64,000 nt of DNA from Diplonema papillatum (GCA_030068145.1 JAPJBO010000268.1:62001-126000), one strand, 5' to 3'; shown: positions 34,701 to 49,400, counted from the stretch's first letter. The notes: generated by a model not told the origin, from the letters alone. Numbers and translations: made by a program.

Positions 34701-37700
34701 GAGGTAAAACTGCAGCGAGTATTGATACATCGGATCGATGTTTGAAAGCTGATCAATGCAGAAGAACAACGCGGACGCGGGGATCGCAACAGGGACGAAG
34801 GCTTGCTGGGCTTTTTCGAAGCGTTGCTCGACCAGCCGGATGTCTTGCATTTTGTTCTTGATGTCTTCCGACGTTTTCTGCGAGTAGTCCAGTGTCACGA
34901 TGATGTCTTCGCTGGCCAGCAGCTCGTCGGGGGTCGCAGCGGAGGTCAGCTTGAGCAGGATGTCGTCTTCGATTTCCTTCAGAGTTTGCTTGCACTTCGC
35001 CGACTGCTCGACGGCTTTTCTCTTCTTGTCGTCGAGCTCTTTTTCTTCGAAGGACACGACCTTGCTCAAAACCTGGTCTGTCAACCCTGCCGGCGTGATC
35101 ATGAACGCCAAAACGGACACTTTGGTGGAGACCTCCGGCTTGTAGTGCGGCCGGGGCAGCTTGGTCGTGATGTACAGCCGGAATTTATCGTTGTACTCGA
35201 TGCCGGCGTCGTTCAGCAGGACGCACCAGTTCGCTCCGTCGCGGAACAGCTGCTTCAAGAGGAGAGGTTCGAGGACCGGGTCTATCACTTCGCCGATGTT
35301 TTCCATCAGAACCGGCGTTCCGGAGCGGATGGCCACTTCGAGCGTCTTCAGGTACCCTCTGTCCGATTCCGGTCGGATGCAGGTTAGACGGTTGTCTCGT
35401 TCCTTGTTACGGATCCAGTTGTTCGCTTGCATCTGAGGGTCGATGAATAGCGGCCAGCGGCTGGTGTTGTGCATCATCACCGCGGTGTCCACCGAAAACG
35501 AGTCGGCTGGCAGAGACGCCATCTTCCACTGCTGGACTTTCAACGGGTCGCCGAGGAACTCTTCGAGCGAGAACTTCTCGGGGCCTTGGATCCGCTTTTC
35601 CTTGCACATCTTGGTCCATTGCGCGATCAGCTGGTTGCGATATGTCGACGTGAACGGGCCCAGGTACGCAATCTGTCCCGCGGAGATGATCACGTTGCCG
35701 AGTAGATTGGCGTATTGTCCACCGAGCCTTTCGGACTCCTCGAGGTACCTCACTTTTTCCCCGGCCAGCCCTTTGACGAGCTTCAACGCTCGCTCGAGCT
35801 TCGCGGAGGTATCCTCGTACTGCTCCTTCAGTTCCTGGCCCTTGCGGATCTTCTCGTCCAAGTCCGCTTGCAAGGCGGCCAAGCGGTCGTCGACTCCTTT
35901 CAACGCAGTTCGCTTTTCCTTCAAGTCGGATTGGGCCTGAGCGAGGTCCCCTTGCGCGCGGGCGAGTTCTGCTTTCATCGGCTTCACCTTTTTATTGACG
36001 CGGAAGAACAGCTCCGAGGCTGTGACCCACTGCACGATGCCGACCAGCGCCCCCGAGAGCTTCTCGACGACTTTCAAGTCGTTGAACTCCTTCTTCTTGA
36101 GGTAGTTCTTCTGGATGATGTCGATCCTCTGCTCGAGCCCTTTCTCCTCCTCCCTTTCGATCTTGTCCGCGAATCCGATGAGGGTCTGCTGGAACTTCGT
36201 CAGGTCGGCGAGAACCTTCTTTTTGCACACGTCCCAGTACAGGTCCAGCTCGTTCTGCATCTTGCCCGAGGCGTCCTTCTTCGCCTTCACGATCTCCCCG
36301 AGCAGGACGCACACGGCGGACATGATCATCTTGATCCCCTCCGGCGGCTGCCCCATCGACTTCACCAGCGTCAGCTGTCCCTTGTCGATGTTTTTGACGG
36401 CTTCCATGGCCTTGTTCAGGGCAGGCAGGGCTTCGGCGAGCTCGTTCTTGCAGTGCTCCTCGATGCCCCTGGCTTCCGCTTCCTTCTTCGAAGTTTCTTC
36501 CTCTTCTAAAGCGACGACGGATCGGATCTCGGCAGCTTCATCTTTCCTCTTCGCGATGTCCGCTTCCGCCTCCGCAGTTTCAGCCATGGTTGCCACCAAG
36601 TGGGGCTTGAGGAGCTCTAAAGCTTGCTGCTTGTCCTCTACTTCTTCCTCGGTTCGTTTCAAGGTGTCGAGCCCGTGATCGTAACGGTGCTTTGCACTGG
36701 ATATTGACGCGCGCATGTTTGCGAGGAGTGACCGGAACGTCGAAAGAAGCTCCAAGTAAGACGTCGGAGTTACGTACGAGTGCATCCGGGCCTCTTCGAG
36801 GTACTGTTTGCACATCTCCTGAGTATCCCTCTGCATCTTGACGCAGCACTCGACGATCGCCTTTTTCTCGTCGGCTTTGAGTTGGACTTCTTCGAAAAAG
36901 GTGGCCGCGACTGTGTGCAACCCATCTTTCGGCCACTCCGTGAACCAGTCGATGGTCGAGCAATTGACCAGCGACGGGAACTTCCTCAGGCGCGACCGCA
37001 GCGTCGAGCCGACCGGCGAGAACGCCATCACGATGTGGCAGAGCACCTTGCACCGCTCCACGAAAAAGTTGTACACAACCTCCTTGCTGTGCGACTCGCA
37101 GCCGTGCTCCTTCGCAGACTGCCGCAGGGCCTCGTTGATGTGGTCAAGGTCTTCCGGCTGCATCAAAGACGGCACCTCGCCCGTGTTCAATATGTTGCAG
37201 ATGTCCTCCAAGAACTCCTCCTCGACGATCTGCGTGTCCGTGAGCAGGTAGACGGTGCTTTCGCCCTTCATGCCAGCGGATCGCAAAAACGCGCGCAGGT
37301 TGTCGAGCCAGTCCGTGCGGGAAAAGCCCTTCGTGACTTGCGGTTGCAAGCATTTGTACTCTGCGATGTGCGCTGCCAGGCGCGTGCACGACTGCCGGCC
37401 GGAGCCGCCGACGCCGATCAGCAAACAGTGTCCGAACGGAAGTTTGATCACGCGCGAGATCCGCGAAACGTGCTCGAGCACGTAGGTGAAGATGACGAGG
37501 TCCATCTGCTTCTTCGCGGTGTGATTGTGCGTCGACAGGTAATCTTGCAGCACCCTGCGGGCCTTCTCCAAGTCCGCCAGTTCCTCGTAGAGCCGGTCGT
37601 CCACGTTGTTCTCCATGAAATCCGCGTAGATCAGCGGCGCCGTTGTCACCACGGTGTCCCAGTCCTGCTTGAAGTGCGTCTTCAAGTTCGCCCCGACGAG

Positions 37701-40700
37701 GTCCTTGAACCACGCCCGGTCTGTATCTTCCGTCAGCCTGTCGTGGAACACCCGCGAGCATTCGTGGATCCAGATCTTCGCTAGCTGCGTCCCGTCTGCC
37801 AACCTCTTCGGCGTCGCGAGGCAGATGCCCTGGAATACTTTCGAAATGTCCCGCAAATTGAACGTGTAGTGGCTCTTTTCGGGCGTCGGCAGCAGCTTTT
37901 CGCAGATCGTATTGTACACGTCAACACTTGCCTGCACCAGCTGCGGCACCAGCGACGCGAGCAGCGCAGGGAAGCCGGGCCGCGTGACGATCCAGTCTGC
38001 GAGGGTGCCGAAGATCTTCTTCATAGTGGCGTCATCAAACGGAGGCAGCGACACGACGTTGAAGTGCCTGACCAACCGCGGAGTCACTTCGCTCCTGCCA
38101 CCTCCCGGAGGACCCATTGCCGCGATGAACAGCACGTCTTGCAGTTCCCTGAAGTCGACGTTATCCTTCTTGTGCTCATACCAACCCCGATAATCCATCC
38201 ACTGCCGAATGATTTCAATCGGCGGCTGCGCTCCGTACTCCTCCTTTTGCGGCATGTTCAGGTCATCGATAAAGATGTTCAGCTTTTTACGGATGGGCGG
38301 TCCGTACACCCCCTTCCTGCGCTTGTCCACTCGCGAGTCGATGATGTCCTGGACCTGATTCGCCGAGGTTTGTGCAGAGAACCCGATGATCAGGTTCAAG
38401 TAGATCTCCTTGTCGACTTTGCGCGTGAGCATGTCTTTGATGAGGATCGTCTTTCCGGTGCCGGTCTCGCCGACGAAGAGGATCTGGAGGGTGTTCAAAA
38501 TGCAAGTTTTGAGCAACCAGCTGTACCGGGCAGTGTCCGTTGTCGGGACGATGATGTTGTGGTACTGGGCCTCCGGGGAAATGGAGAAGTCGTCCAGGGT
38601 TTCAAGCCAGTCAGCGAACTTCAGGCCTTCGTCGGTGAAGACGAAGTCGAAGAGCGTGCGCTTGTCGGGGATTGCGACGTTGAACTTGTACTTCTCCTTT
38701 TGTCCTTGCCCGGGCTCGCCAGCGGGTTGGCCTTCGTCCTCTTTTGCCTTTTTGTCCTTCTTCTTCTTCTTGCCGCCTTCTTCGTCGATTCCCAGCAGCT
38801 CTTTGAAGAACTTGTCGAATTTCAACCGGCCTTTCAGGTCCAGAGACCCGCCAATGGCCCAGACTACGGCGAAGACGAACCAGCCTTCCATGCGGGCGAG
38901 AACCTCGGCATCCTCGAAGGTGACCCACGGCTTTTTGCCGGTGTTCTCGTCTTCTTCGAAGACAGCAAACGAAGTCTTCCAAAGCTTGAGGATCTGGACG
39001 AGCAGAGCGCTGTCCGACGACGGGACGTAGCGCTTGCAGTAATGGCTGGCGAAGTAAAGGGCGGGTTCGACGTAGGAGTGAACCATCGATACCATCGCCG
39101 CTTTGACATCTTCATTGCCGGCCAAGCCTTCGGGGAGTGTGTTCATCCACGATTCGAAGAGGCAGTTCCACCCCATAGTCTCGGGCTCGACGTAGATCAT
39201 CCCGCAGCGTGAAACGGTGGCGGGTGAGGCCACCAACAAGTCTTGCACTTCGAAGATCATGTTCATGGTGTCCGCCATCGAGATGATGTCGCCGTTGACG
39301 AGGCAGAGTTTCTTGTTGTCGTCGAGGACGGTGTTCATGTTTTCGATCCAAATCGCGTCGACAGGACCGTCCAGCACAATCCATTTACGGTCCGGCGTGG
39401 TCTGCTCTGCCAATGTACGAAATGTCCGCGCGAGAATCCCGTCGTTCCAGTCACCGGACATGTCAAACTGGCCGTACAGCTGGCCCATAGTCACAGATTT
39501 CGGATTCAACGCATGCAGATGCGTCTTCGCCTCCGGTTTCGAGGCGGGGAGCCCTTGGGAATGGAGCGTTGTGTTGGAGTGGGCCAGAACCTTGAGGATC
39601 GTGCTTTTCGAGCCGAACGAGTATCCGACCGTCATGAGACCGTGGCGGACGTTGATCATTTCGTAGCATTCGAATGCTTTAATCGAGAAGTACTCTGTGC
39701 ACTGCACGTTGTAGTGAGCGCAGGCGAGGTGCATCGCGTTGGTGTAAGCTTCGTACTCCGGCTTGGGCAGAACCACACCGGGGAAAAGATCGCCCAAGAT
39801 ATTACTGAACAGCGGCACGTCTTGCGTCAAAAACTTCGGAAGGTTCACGTCTTTGATAGAACGGAGGATGAGAATGGCTTCGTCCTCTTCCGGGTAGGCC
39901 TGTTTCAGGCGGGCGGCTGCGTTCAGTACAGACTTCACCGCTCGCATGCCGTAGTCATAGTGGCTTTGCGAGGAAAGCGACTCGGAGCAGAGTTTGTACG
40001 TCGTCACAATTTTCGTGCTGAGCTTGGATGCTTCGAGGAACCCGCATGAGAAAAGGGAGATTTCGCCAATGAGCCGGTAGTCGGGTACCATCATCGCGAC
40101 AGGGCGGAAAAGTGCTTTCAAGTTGTCAGGCAGCTCCGCACGTCCTGCATATCCGGGGTTCATCGTGATGAAGACGCAGGAGCCTGGCTTCAAGCGGATG
40201 GATACGCCTTCGAACACGAACTCTCCGCCTACTTTGCCTTCTGCGATCGCCATTTGGATCGTCGAAATCTGCTGCGCTATCACCGAGAGCACCTGGATCT
40301 CGATTCGGTTGAACTCGTCAAGGCACGCCCAGGACCCCGCCTGCGCCAGACCTTTGAACAGCGCGCCCATCATCTTGTAGTCGCACTGGTCCGAACAGTT
40401 GTAAACGACGCAATGCTTCGCGAGGGCCTTCGACAAGTCCTTTACTGTCTCCGTTTTACCAGTTCCAGCGGGACCTTCTGGTGCACCACCGTAGTTCAAA
40501 TGCAACGCGCCTGTCAGCGTCCTGTAGCATCTGTCTGTCAGAGGTGTTACGACTAGTCTGCCGGTGTTGCCAAGGTATTCGTACCCGTATGGCAGGATGG
40601 CGTTGGTTTGACGAATCCAAAGGTGGTCGTCTTCCCAGTAGTACCGGAGCTGCGCCTGCCAGTCGAACGCACCGCAATCAGCGACTCCTTTGTCTCTGAT

Positions 40701-43700
40701 TTCGTTGGTGATGACCTGATTGTGCACCTCGATGACAAGCAACGCCTGCAGCGTCGCACGCTCGACGCGCGACAGCTTCCCCCTCACGCAGTTAACCAAC
40801 CCTTGCTTCTGCACATCGCATTTGGTAGCGTACCCGTGCAACCCCGCATTACCCTCAGCCGCCAGCGCCTCCTCAGTCTCCCTGGTCCAAAACAAGCAGC
40901 AGATCGCGATGACGACCTGCCCTGGCCACTGCAATATCCACTTGATCCTTCCCTCCTCTCCTTCCGCCGACTTCGTGATGTAGTCGTCCAGCCCCCTTTT
41001 AAGGTGGTCTCGGATGCTCTCGCGCATTGTGTCCTCCACCTTTTCGAGCCAAAGCTCGACCTGATTGTTGCAATCCGCCGGGTTGAGCGACTTGACGAAA
41101 TCAACGGTTTCACCTTCGGGGGAAATCATGCGGTCGATGTCGAGGTTTTCGCGGAAGCGCAGCTCCTTCACGCCTTCGAAGCACTTCGAGAGGTACTTCT
41201 GCACCCTCGTCGGTTCTTGGCTTTCCGACAGAATCTCGAGCAACGCGTCGTTGGAGATGAAATAGAACCGCGGGAAAGCCATCCGCTTCGTCTCCAGGAA
41301 GTCGTACAGCTTCTTCAAGATTTCCTCCAGGAGCCCGTTCGCCTTCTCGAACTTACGCAACAAGTCCTCGTCATCCGCCTTGATGATGACCGCCGGGTTC
41401 TTCTTCGTCGAATCCATGACCTCATTCCACACCCGGTCGACCTTGCTGAACGATTGATACGCCCCCGGCAGCGCCCGCTGAATGTCGGCGGCGGAGAAGA
41501 TCGGTTCTAAATAGGCCCACGATTGCTGGCATTTCAGCCATTCGTCCTGAATGCTTTGCAGCAGGGACAGCCTTCCTTCCCATCGTTCCACTTGATCCTT
41601 GATGTCCCTCGCGTGCTGGGACCCGAGCATCGTTTGCGTTTTCACGATGTGCTCGTCGAGCTTAGCTTGGATATCGTCAACTTCCTTCAAAACAAACGTG
41701 TCGCCATGGGGCTCCAGTTGGTACTGGATGTGCGTCCATTCGGCTTTCATGTCCGACAACTGCTTGTCCAGCTTGTGCTGCTTTTCGGCCCGGTCTGACA
41801 CTTCTTCGATCGCATGCAAGTGCTCGAGGACGTTGCACTGGACGAGGTGCTTCAGGGTAAACTTGTCCGGCTCGCTGGGTTTCAGGTTCTTGTCGGTCAT
41901 GCCGACCATGCCGGCAATTTCTTTCCAGTGCTTCTGCTGGAGTCCGGGGTGCCGCAGGGCGTGGATCAGGGGCAGGAGGGGGAGGAAAGTCTTCACCTGG
42001 TCGTGGAATTTGTTCGCGATTGCCAGGGGGCCGTCGTCTTTAAGCTTCCGGGTGAGCCCTGATAGGACTTTGCCCCACTGGACGACCGATGTTTCTACTT
42101 CGTCGGGCTGCAGGTTTTCGAACGGACGCATATTCCAAAGCTCGAACTTGCTGCTCACGTGGTTGACCGTCGTCCAGAGCTGCTCGTAAGGCTCAAACGA
42201 CGTGGCGACCTCCTTCAAATTCCAGGGAGCTACCGGCATGTTGAACAGCTCTTTTCTGCTGTTGTACTTCAGCATTTTTTCCTCGGCGGTGTCGATCTGC
42301 GACCGGAGCTTCTGGACTTGGAGGTAGTACTCTTCGAGTTGGTTTTCAGCCGACCAGCGCGAGCAGGCGTCAACTTTGCCTTGTAGGTCCTGCACTTCTT
42401 GGGTGAGGTCTTCAGTGTCCTCTCGGAGTTGGTTGATGAAGCGGTGGCGGTTTTCTTTGTACTTGAAGTCGCTGTCTTCGAGCACCTGCTGCACTGCCTG
42501 GGGCCACCCGAATGTCTTCCAGTAGAGGTCGAAATCCCCGTCCTCGATGCTGAAGTGGTGGAAGCGGAGGAGACCATGCGCATCTGTCACGTTGGAGAAC
42601 TCTTTCTGGAGCTGCTCAACTCTCGAAGGGACCAGGTCGGCCTCCAGTTTCATCTTGTGTAGCTCCTCGGGTGTTTCTACCGGGGCTTGAATCACTTGGA
42701 AAATGTCGGAGTAATCGTCAGCGCACTTTCTGCACATTGTTCGCGCTTGCTTCGCCAGCAAGTCGTGAAGAGCGGCAGAGATGTCCTGCACTTTGCGTGT
42801 CAAGGACCGCTTGATGTCGTAGCACTCGACTTTGATCATCTCGAAGCAAACTTCATTGAGGGATCGGTTTTGGATTCTTTCCATGTCGGTCTGCAGCTGC
42901 TCCATTTGCGATTCGAAGTCCTTCAGGGTCGGCTTTGTCGCTTCGAATTCCTCAATGAACGTATCGACGTCGATCTTGAGGATGTAGTCGAAGACTTCGT
43001 ACAATGCCAGGAGCTGCCGGGGCCCCTTCTTGTTGTCGGTCATCAGACCGTGCACCAGCTCGACTGGCAACTCGTCACGAGATACCGACGCGAGTTCAAA
43101 TGGGCGCAAGTTCAACAGGGGGAATAGCTTGTCCCCGACTCCCAGAATCTCTTGCGTTTCGTTGAAGAAGCTTTCGTAGACGCCTGCGTTGTGTGTTTGC
43201 GGCTGATTCATGGGTGTCTCAGGCAGCATGGGTGCTGGCTCCAGTCGGCTGGCTCCAGCGGAGCTGGTCAGTGAAAGCCAGAAAATTGCGTTGCAATCCT
43301 TGCGATGTGATTTTCCGGATTTTCGTCACAGTGAATTTGACTCTGAGGGCCTTGCCCCGTGGAATCCAAGGTGGTTGACCTGGCTGAGATAGCCAGCTCC
43401 ATCGTTCGCATGCACCACCACACTGAGGAGTTCCTGAACTTGCCGCTCTCGTCCCGCTCAACAACACCCAGGAAAACGAGGATGAGGATGGCGATGGCCC
43501 TAGGCAGAAAACCGGGGCCCCGAGAACTTTCTTGACCTTCGCACAGGAGAAAATTTGGAAGATGCCCCAGATCCCCAAGGCGGGATACAAAAAAGGAGAG
43601 CGGAGACAAGCTGTCTAGGCTGCCCGCGATGAATCGGGTGCGCGGGGCTTCGGGTGTGCGCGCGGTTTCACGCGTGGCGAACACGCGTGGAATTCGCTTT

Positions 43701-46440
43701 GCATGCTCGCAGTTTCACGACCGGAACGTTGCCCTAAATATTTGTAAGGAGGACTAGCGTGTCGTGAGGTAGGGCTTGTCTTATCCCAAAGTCTTGCAAG
43801 CTCGGGTTCTTGATTGGCAGTTTCAAATGCATGAGCTGCAAACCTTTGACGGCGTCTTCAACTTCTTCCAGAAGCGGGTCGAAGATGACAGCATCGGAAT
43901 TCGAAATCAGCTTGATGACGAAGAGCGGCCGATTTCCGTTGACAGACCTGCAGGTCTCGAGGATCTGTCGGTGATATCCCTTGTGCTCTCGATCAGCGTC
44001 AGTCTGCAGCGACAACGCGACGAGGCTGACGACAGGCATCGTCCCCGGGTCGACGACTTCATTCGCCGCTTCGTCTTCATCATTAACAACGCCGCCCGCC
44101 TTTGCAGCCACCTTCTTCTCCTCCTCCTCTTGGGCGGCCCGCTCCTCGGCCTCTATCGCGCGTTCCTCTTCCCTCTGCTGGAGAAACACCTCCTTTCTCT
44201 CCCGCTCTGCCCGGTCATCTTCTGTCTCCGAGATCCAGTCCGCAGCCTCGTCGTAGTCAGCGGGTAGCTCCACGCGGTACTGCATCAAGAACTCAGTGTA
44301 CGCTTTCACCGAGTCAAGCACCAAAGAACGCAACTGGAATGCCATGATGAGGTTGATCATGCGGAAAAACCGACACATCCTGCTGTTCCTGTACCGGTCA
44401 GCATCGTCCTCGTAAAAGTTGAAGTGGTCGTCGAGGTCGTTGAGGATGGTGGCGGTGGTGTTGACGGACCAGTCGTCCTGCAAGCGTTCGGAGGTTTTCG
44501 TTACCGTGACGTTTTGTCTCGTCTTGAAGACATCGAGCTCACAGGGCAGCGGGATGTCGTGCATGCCGACGTCGCAAAGCAACGAGGTCGAGAACGTGTC
44601 CCAGCGCCCGACGATGGCGCAGATGGTCCTGCACAGCAGCCGGTGCGTGAAGAACAAATTTTCCTCGATGTACCGGCGGGAAAATGCGTAGTTCGGCGAC
44701 GGAGTGCTCACCGTGCCTCGCAGCGCATTCAGCTCCGGCTCATCGGGGACAACGTAAGGGGGCAGGTTCAAGGGGTGCAAACGGTTGCGTTCCTGCGGGT
44801 CCATGTACCGGTAGTTGAAGATAGCTCGCTTTAGTCCAGCGGCGTACGCGTCGCGCATCTCACCGATGCCGCACTCAATCACGTGCAGGTGCGCCAACGG
44901 AAACTCGTCAGCGACTAAAGCAAGGATACGGTCGACCTCGTCTTCGTTGATCGGCGTGACGAGTTCGTCTGTGGCGAGTGATATTTCGAGTTTCAAGAAG
45001 CCGGTTCTTTTGAGTCTCCGGCTGAGGCAGGGAAGGGTGTTGAAGGGCGAGTAAACGCGGTTGCAGTGATCACTGTCAGTTGGGCATCATGTACACACTT
45101 TTGTTCAACGTATGCAAATGCCGGGGGAAGAGTTCATTGGACCTCTTCGGTGCTTTCGAAAAGGGACGAACCCAAGGATATACCCCGACCCCCATTTAGA
45201 GACAGAACTGCCTTTTGTAAACACTCGAGCGAAGGCGTGTGCCTTCTATCTGGTGTTTCATTATGCACTAACGACGGCTCACCAGGAAGGACTGGATGTC
45301 ACTGGAATTGAATGCTAGAAATTCGCAAAGCTTTCGCTCCCGCATTTGTCCAATGCTGAATGTGGACGCATGCATACCTGGCATGCCGTTGACGTACAGT
45401 TCGAGCCGCATGTCAGCCTCTGCACGGTTGCGCAATGTCGTTGCCTGCTGCACGCGCTCCTGCCATTGCTCTTCGTCTTCTAGGTTGAAGATCAGGTTCA
45501 GCCGCTTGACCCATTTTCCCCGTTCTGTGTCGCCTTCGGTGCGGCGGGCCCACTCAACGAAGTAGCTGTTTTCATTCTCATCGTACGCCTTGACGAAGCA
45601 CTCCCGCCACGACCCTTCCACGTCCTCTGCGTCCGCATAGTATTTAGACCGAGCCGGCGTTCCTCTGCTGCTGCTGTCGGCTGTCCCCAGCAACACCCAC
45701 TCGTGGGGCGTGCAGGGCTCCTGCTCCGTGGTGTCGAATTCTTCGAGCGGAAGGAAGTGGCTTTCCAGCGGATCCTCGCCCTTCAGCCCCTTCGCGGTCT
45801 CCGGCAGATCCGGCTCCGGCAGCGGCGGCGGCTGCGTGTTGCGGTACGACTTCGCGAACGACCGGCTAGCAATCTTGCTGTTGCGCGCTGCGGATCGAAC
45901 GTTGGCGGTCGGTGTGTACAGGAGGCCTATTTTCTCGGTCAGCGTGGCCGGCTTGACCTTGACTTTGCCCCCGGCAGAGCACGTGGTTGCCATGGTGGTG
46001 CCTGCCCACGCATCTCTGTGGTGAAGCCCAGGGCTTAAGGACATGCTTTGGACCTGTCCTTCATCTTCTCCGTCTGATGCGATGCACGCGTCGGGCGGCG
46101 TCTTCGCAGCGGTGACCGGAGGGCTCGGAGACTGCGTGCGCGCGAGGTCTTTGGACAGCGTCTTCGCTTTGAGGTCCTTCAGAACCTTCGGGACCGCGAC
46201 GCGGACGTGCTTCAGCGACTGCCCCTGCGGCACCCGGCGGGGCGGCCGCGGCACGTATTGCTCCGCGGACGCTGTTTTCAGGTACGCCTGGTTTCGGAGC
46301 CGTTCCTCCTGGTCCTTCAGCCGCACATAGGCGCGGTACCCCTTCTCGACTTCGACCCGGGCGCGCCCCGACTTGCCGTCGAGCAGGTCTTCGGGGATCG
46401 GCGCGACGAAGTCCGCCAGCTCTTTGTCGAGGAAGCTCAT
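31738..46440 (-). CDS. Axonemal inner-arm dynein heavy chain, DNAH3/7/12 type
   Basis: Five exons: 45378-46440 (ATG 46440), about 43844-44968, 32944 to about 43234, 32181-32610 and 31738-32037. Joins 1-2, 3-4 and 4-5 have GT-AG sites and matching phase; join 2-3 is approximate. The product is about 4,400 residues, the usual size. Exon 1 has the N-terminal WRECFVKAYDENENSYFVEW and KWVKRLNLIF. Exon 3 carries the linker, AAA1 (GPAGTGKTE near 40450-40476, DEFNRIE), AAA2 (near 39600-39640), AAA3 (GETGTGKT near 38445-38475), AAA4 (GVGGSGRQS near 37390-37420), and the coiled-coil stalk with microtubule-binding tip (about 35700-36660). Exons 4-5 give the C-terminal domain, ending HWVKRGTALFCSLPF. The AAA2 loop reads VGYSFGSKS, as in the single-headed DNAH3/7/12 group rather than the classical GPTGSGKT. 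It is a motor for flagellar bending. Confidence 0.92.
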
Positions 46441-49400
46441 CGTCTCGCCTCCGTCGCCGTCTTTCCTCTTTTCTCTTCGGTTCCCGCCGCGGACGACAGC
46501 GGAAGGTCGTCAGGACGCGGTGGTTTCCTTCCAGGCCGGCTTCTCTGTCTGCGGGCTTGGAGTTGCGGAGGGGGAAGAATTGTACAGTGGCAGCCTTCCT
46601 TGTTTTTTTGCCGTTGTTTGTTTTTGCTGTTAATTTTCCTTCTGTTTATTTTGCCCGTGTTGCTACTCACTCGACACTTTATTCGTCTTTTTGCCAGCCA
46701 CGAAATGGGGTCTGTATCTTACTTACTTTTTGTGTGTGGGTGTGTATGTGTGTGTTGAGAGACGTGTGCAGGACACGTTCTCGACTGGCGGGTGCGGGGA
46801 GAGGCAACCCGGAGGCAGGGACGCCTTGTTGCCCACCCCTTTGCGCTTTTCCGTTTGCAGGACCGCGTCTCCCCCCTGTAAGTGTTGGTGTGTGTGAGTG
46901 GTTACGGATTGGACGAGTTGTGGATAATTGGATGGACAGAAACACCGCGGCGTCGACACCTGATGCTCGGGCGCAACGCCAGCCTCAGCTTACCCTCGGA
47001 AACACAGACGGTGTCGGCAGTCTCGTTCGAGAGGTAATGATACACTGGTCTTGCTGTGTGCGAGAAGAGAAACGTTTACTCAAGACTATTTGCATATTCC
47101 TCATCGATGTACTTATTCGCGATCGGCCTCCGGGAGATGATTAGCCAGCAGAAGAGGGATACCTGCCGATTCCCTCAGCGTTCCTAAATCAAGCGTTTCG
47201 TTGGGTGTTTAGAATTTTACCTACCTAGGCTTCTTTAGCCAGAGCTGCAAAACTACAGAACTTCCTACACCGGTGGCATCGAGCAGACTCGCCTCTCAGC
47301 AAAGTGATGGTGCTCTTTTCTGTCGAAAACGGATAAAAAGGAAGCAAGGCTCACATGCAGCAGACAGCCACGTTGAAACACGCGCGAACTCGACTAAGAC
47401 ACGCAGAGCGAAGCCAGCAAAGCTGTGCCTCACGCAGGACGGCACTAACTGAGAAGAAGGGTGTGGCACTTAGCCAATTAAATGGTGCATATAGTCGAAT
47501 TTCGATTTCCCGCCACACGTTCGGGGCAGGTATGCCAGTGACCACCCAATGGGACTGCAGCCTGGTAGTCAGGCGGGAACAGTTTTATGTTTCCCCCACA
47601 ACGGACGCCAGTGTCAATGTTAGCCCACCCAGAGGGTGGTTGATTCTTTTCGGTCGGCTTTCCACTCCGGCAGGTGTTGCTTGATGTCCTTTTTCTCTGT
47701 ACGGGGACTTCCGGTTCTTGTCCGAGAATTCTTTTCGTTGTAAAAAATAGCTGCTGCTTGCAGCGGGATCCAACAGTGAGAATACGAGGTGCCCCCTTGG
47801 GGTAAGGTCCGGCATCGGCTCGCGGACACTCATTGGAAACAGCAGTCAAAGAGAGAGAGTTAGGCTAGGGCGGCAGATCTGTTTCACGCGAATACGGGTG
47901 CCCTGACGCAAGCTCTGAGGGAACGCTACCCACAGAGCGCAAGGGTAAAAGCTCGATCTTCGGTCCCGATCCTCGTGTGTGCGAGACTTTTCCGCAGGGC
48001 TCCGCAGGTGTGAGGCAACTCAATCGAATAATCCCACCTACAAAACGGGTTTCGGATTCAAAGATCGATTCAGGAGTCGACACACACCGTGCTTCAGCGT
48101 CAGGTAGGGGGTAAGTGGTGTCTGGACTTCATTTGCGAACAAGGTCCGACATCGTCCGATCGCACGATTAACCCTCCCCGACCTGATGTGAGACACTGGA
48201 GCGCTTCATGTTAGCATGTTAGCTTGGGCAGAGGAGGCACCCCGCTGTTCGGTGATGTGGTATCGCCGCCGGAGAAGCAAGTGGACGTGGCAACGTGGCA
48301 GACTGAGGCAAAAAGAAAAGGACTTCTTGAGGCATGACTTACGGCGGCACACGGCCCTTTGAGCAGGAAAGATGAATGGCAAAAGAGTTGAGATTGCGAC
48401 GAACAGGATCGGTTCGAGTGGCGAAGTTGGAAAAACAAGAGGCGCGTTTCCTGCTTCTCTTCTGCTTCAGGATTTTGGTTGAGCGTGCCTGTTGATGAGT
48501 TCCCGCTTGGTTTCGCTATGTTTGTTTTCAGGTTGGACTGATCAACCAGAACACGCTGTGTTTTCAATGCATCGACCGGCAAGGTTGTTGGTACTAAATT
48601 TAAAAAGTGTCGGCCAGGTGTTGGATTTCCGCGTTCTCTTCCGGGAGTTGCTTGACTTGTTCCGTACTTACCTGGAATGGTGTTCCTCCCACCGTCCTAT
48701 TAACTCGCGTGTGAAAATGTAAGTGACTATCTGCATCCTGACCCGAGCCAGAGTCAACGTATCCGACCCTTGCCAACGTGGTCGTTGAGATTCCGTCCCC
48801 CGGGTCAGTTCGCGATCCTAGTGACAGACAGATACGTCGTGTAGCCAAAGAACTGGAGGTATTGGTTGAAGCGGTTATCGAGAGGAGAAGTTAAGCGCAA
48901 TATTTTCGCATTGTTGTTTGCCGGTGGGAAATCCTATAGCTGTCTGGAGTCCTGCCACGAGCGCTCACACCAACGGCGTGTTGTTGTGCTGAACGAGTCG
49001 AAGCTTGCTCTTGGTGCACAAAGAGAGGGGTCGTCTGGTCTGTTCTACAGAAGGGAAGGTTTGGTCCGACGCCTATTCGTTTGGTGCGCAAACTAACTGA
49101 AGTGCGAAGGACCACGGGCACGGGTTCCGCACGAATTGAACGAAAGCATGGCTGATCCTCGCGAACTAATTTTTTACGTTGCCTCTCCAGGACGCCTGCA
49201 AGGAATTGCCAGTTTGCTCAGTGAAAACATCCCATGTTTCTTCCCTTCCCGAACAAGACTCAGCGCCTTGGGCTCCTTTCAATGAGCTTGATGTGCAGTT
49301 GGCTTTTGCTGTGTGAAATGCATGACGCAACGCCATGACGTCAACCTGCTTTTCTGCCCAAGCAAACAAGCAAGTCGCGTCACGTACTGCGATGTGGCTC

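Noticed and set aside
33462..39212. Long plus-strand frames opposite the dynein gene (for example 33462-34673 and 37869-39212)
   Set aside because: Shadows of a strongly conserved minus-strand coding exon; they show no domain of their own.
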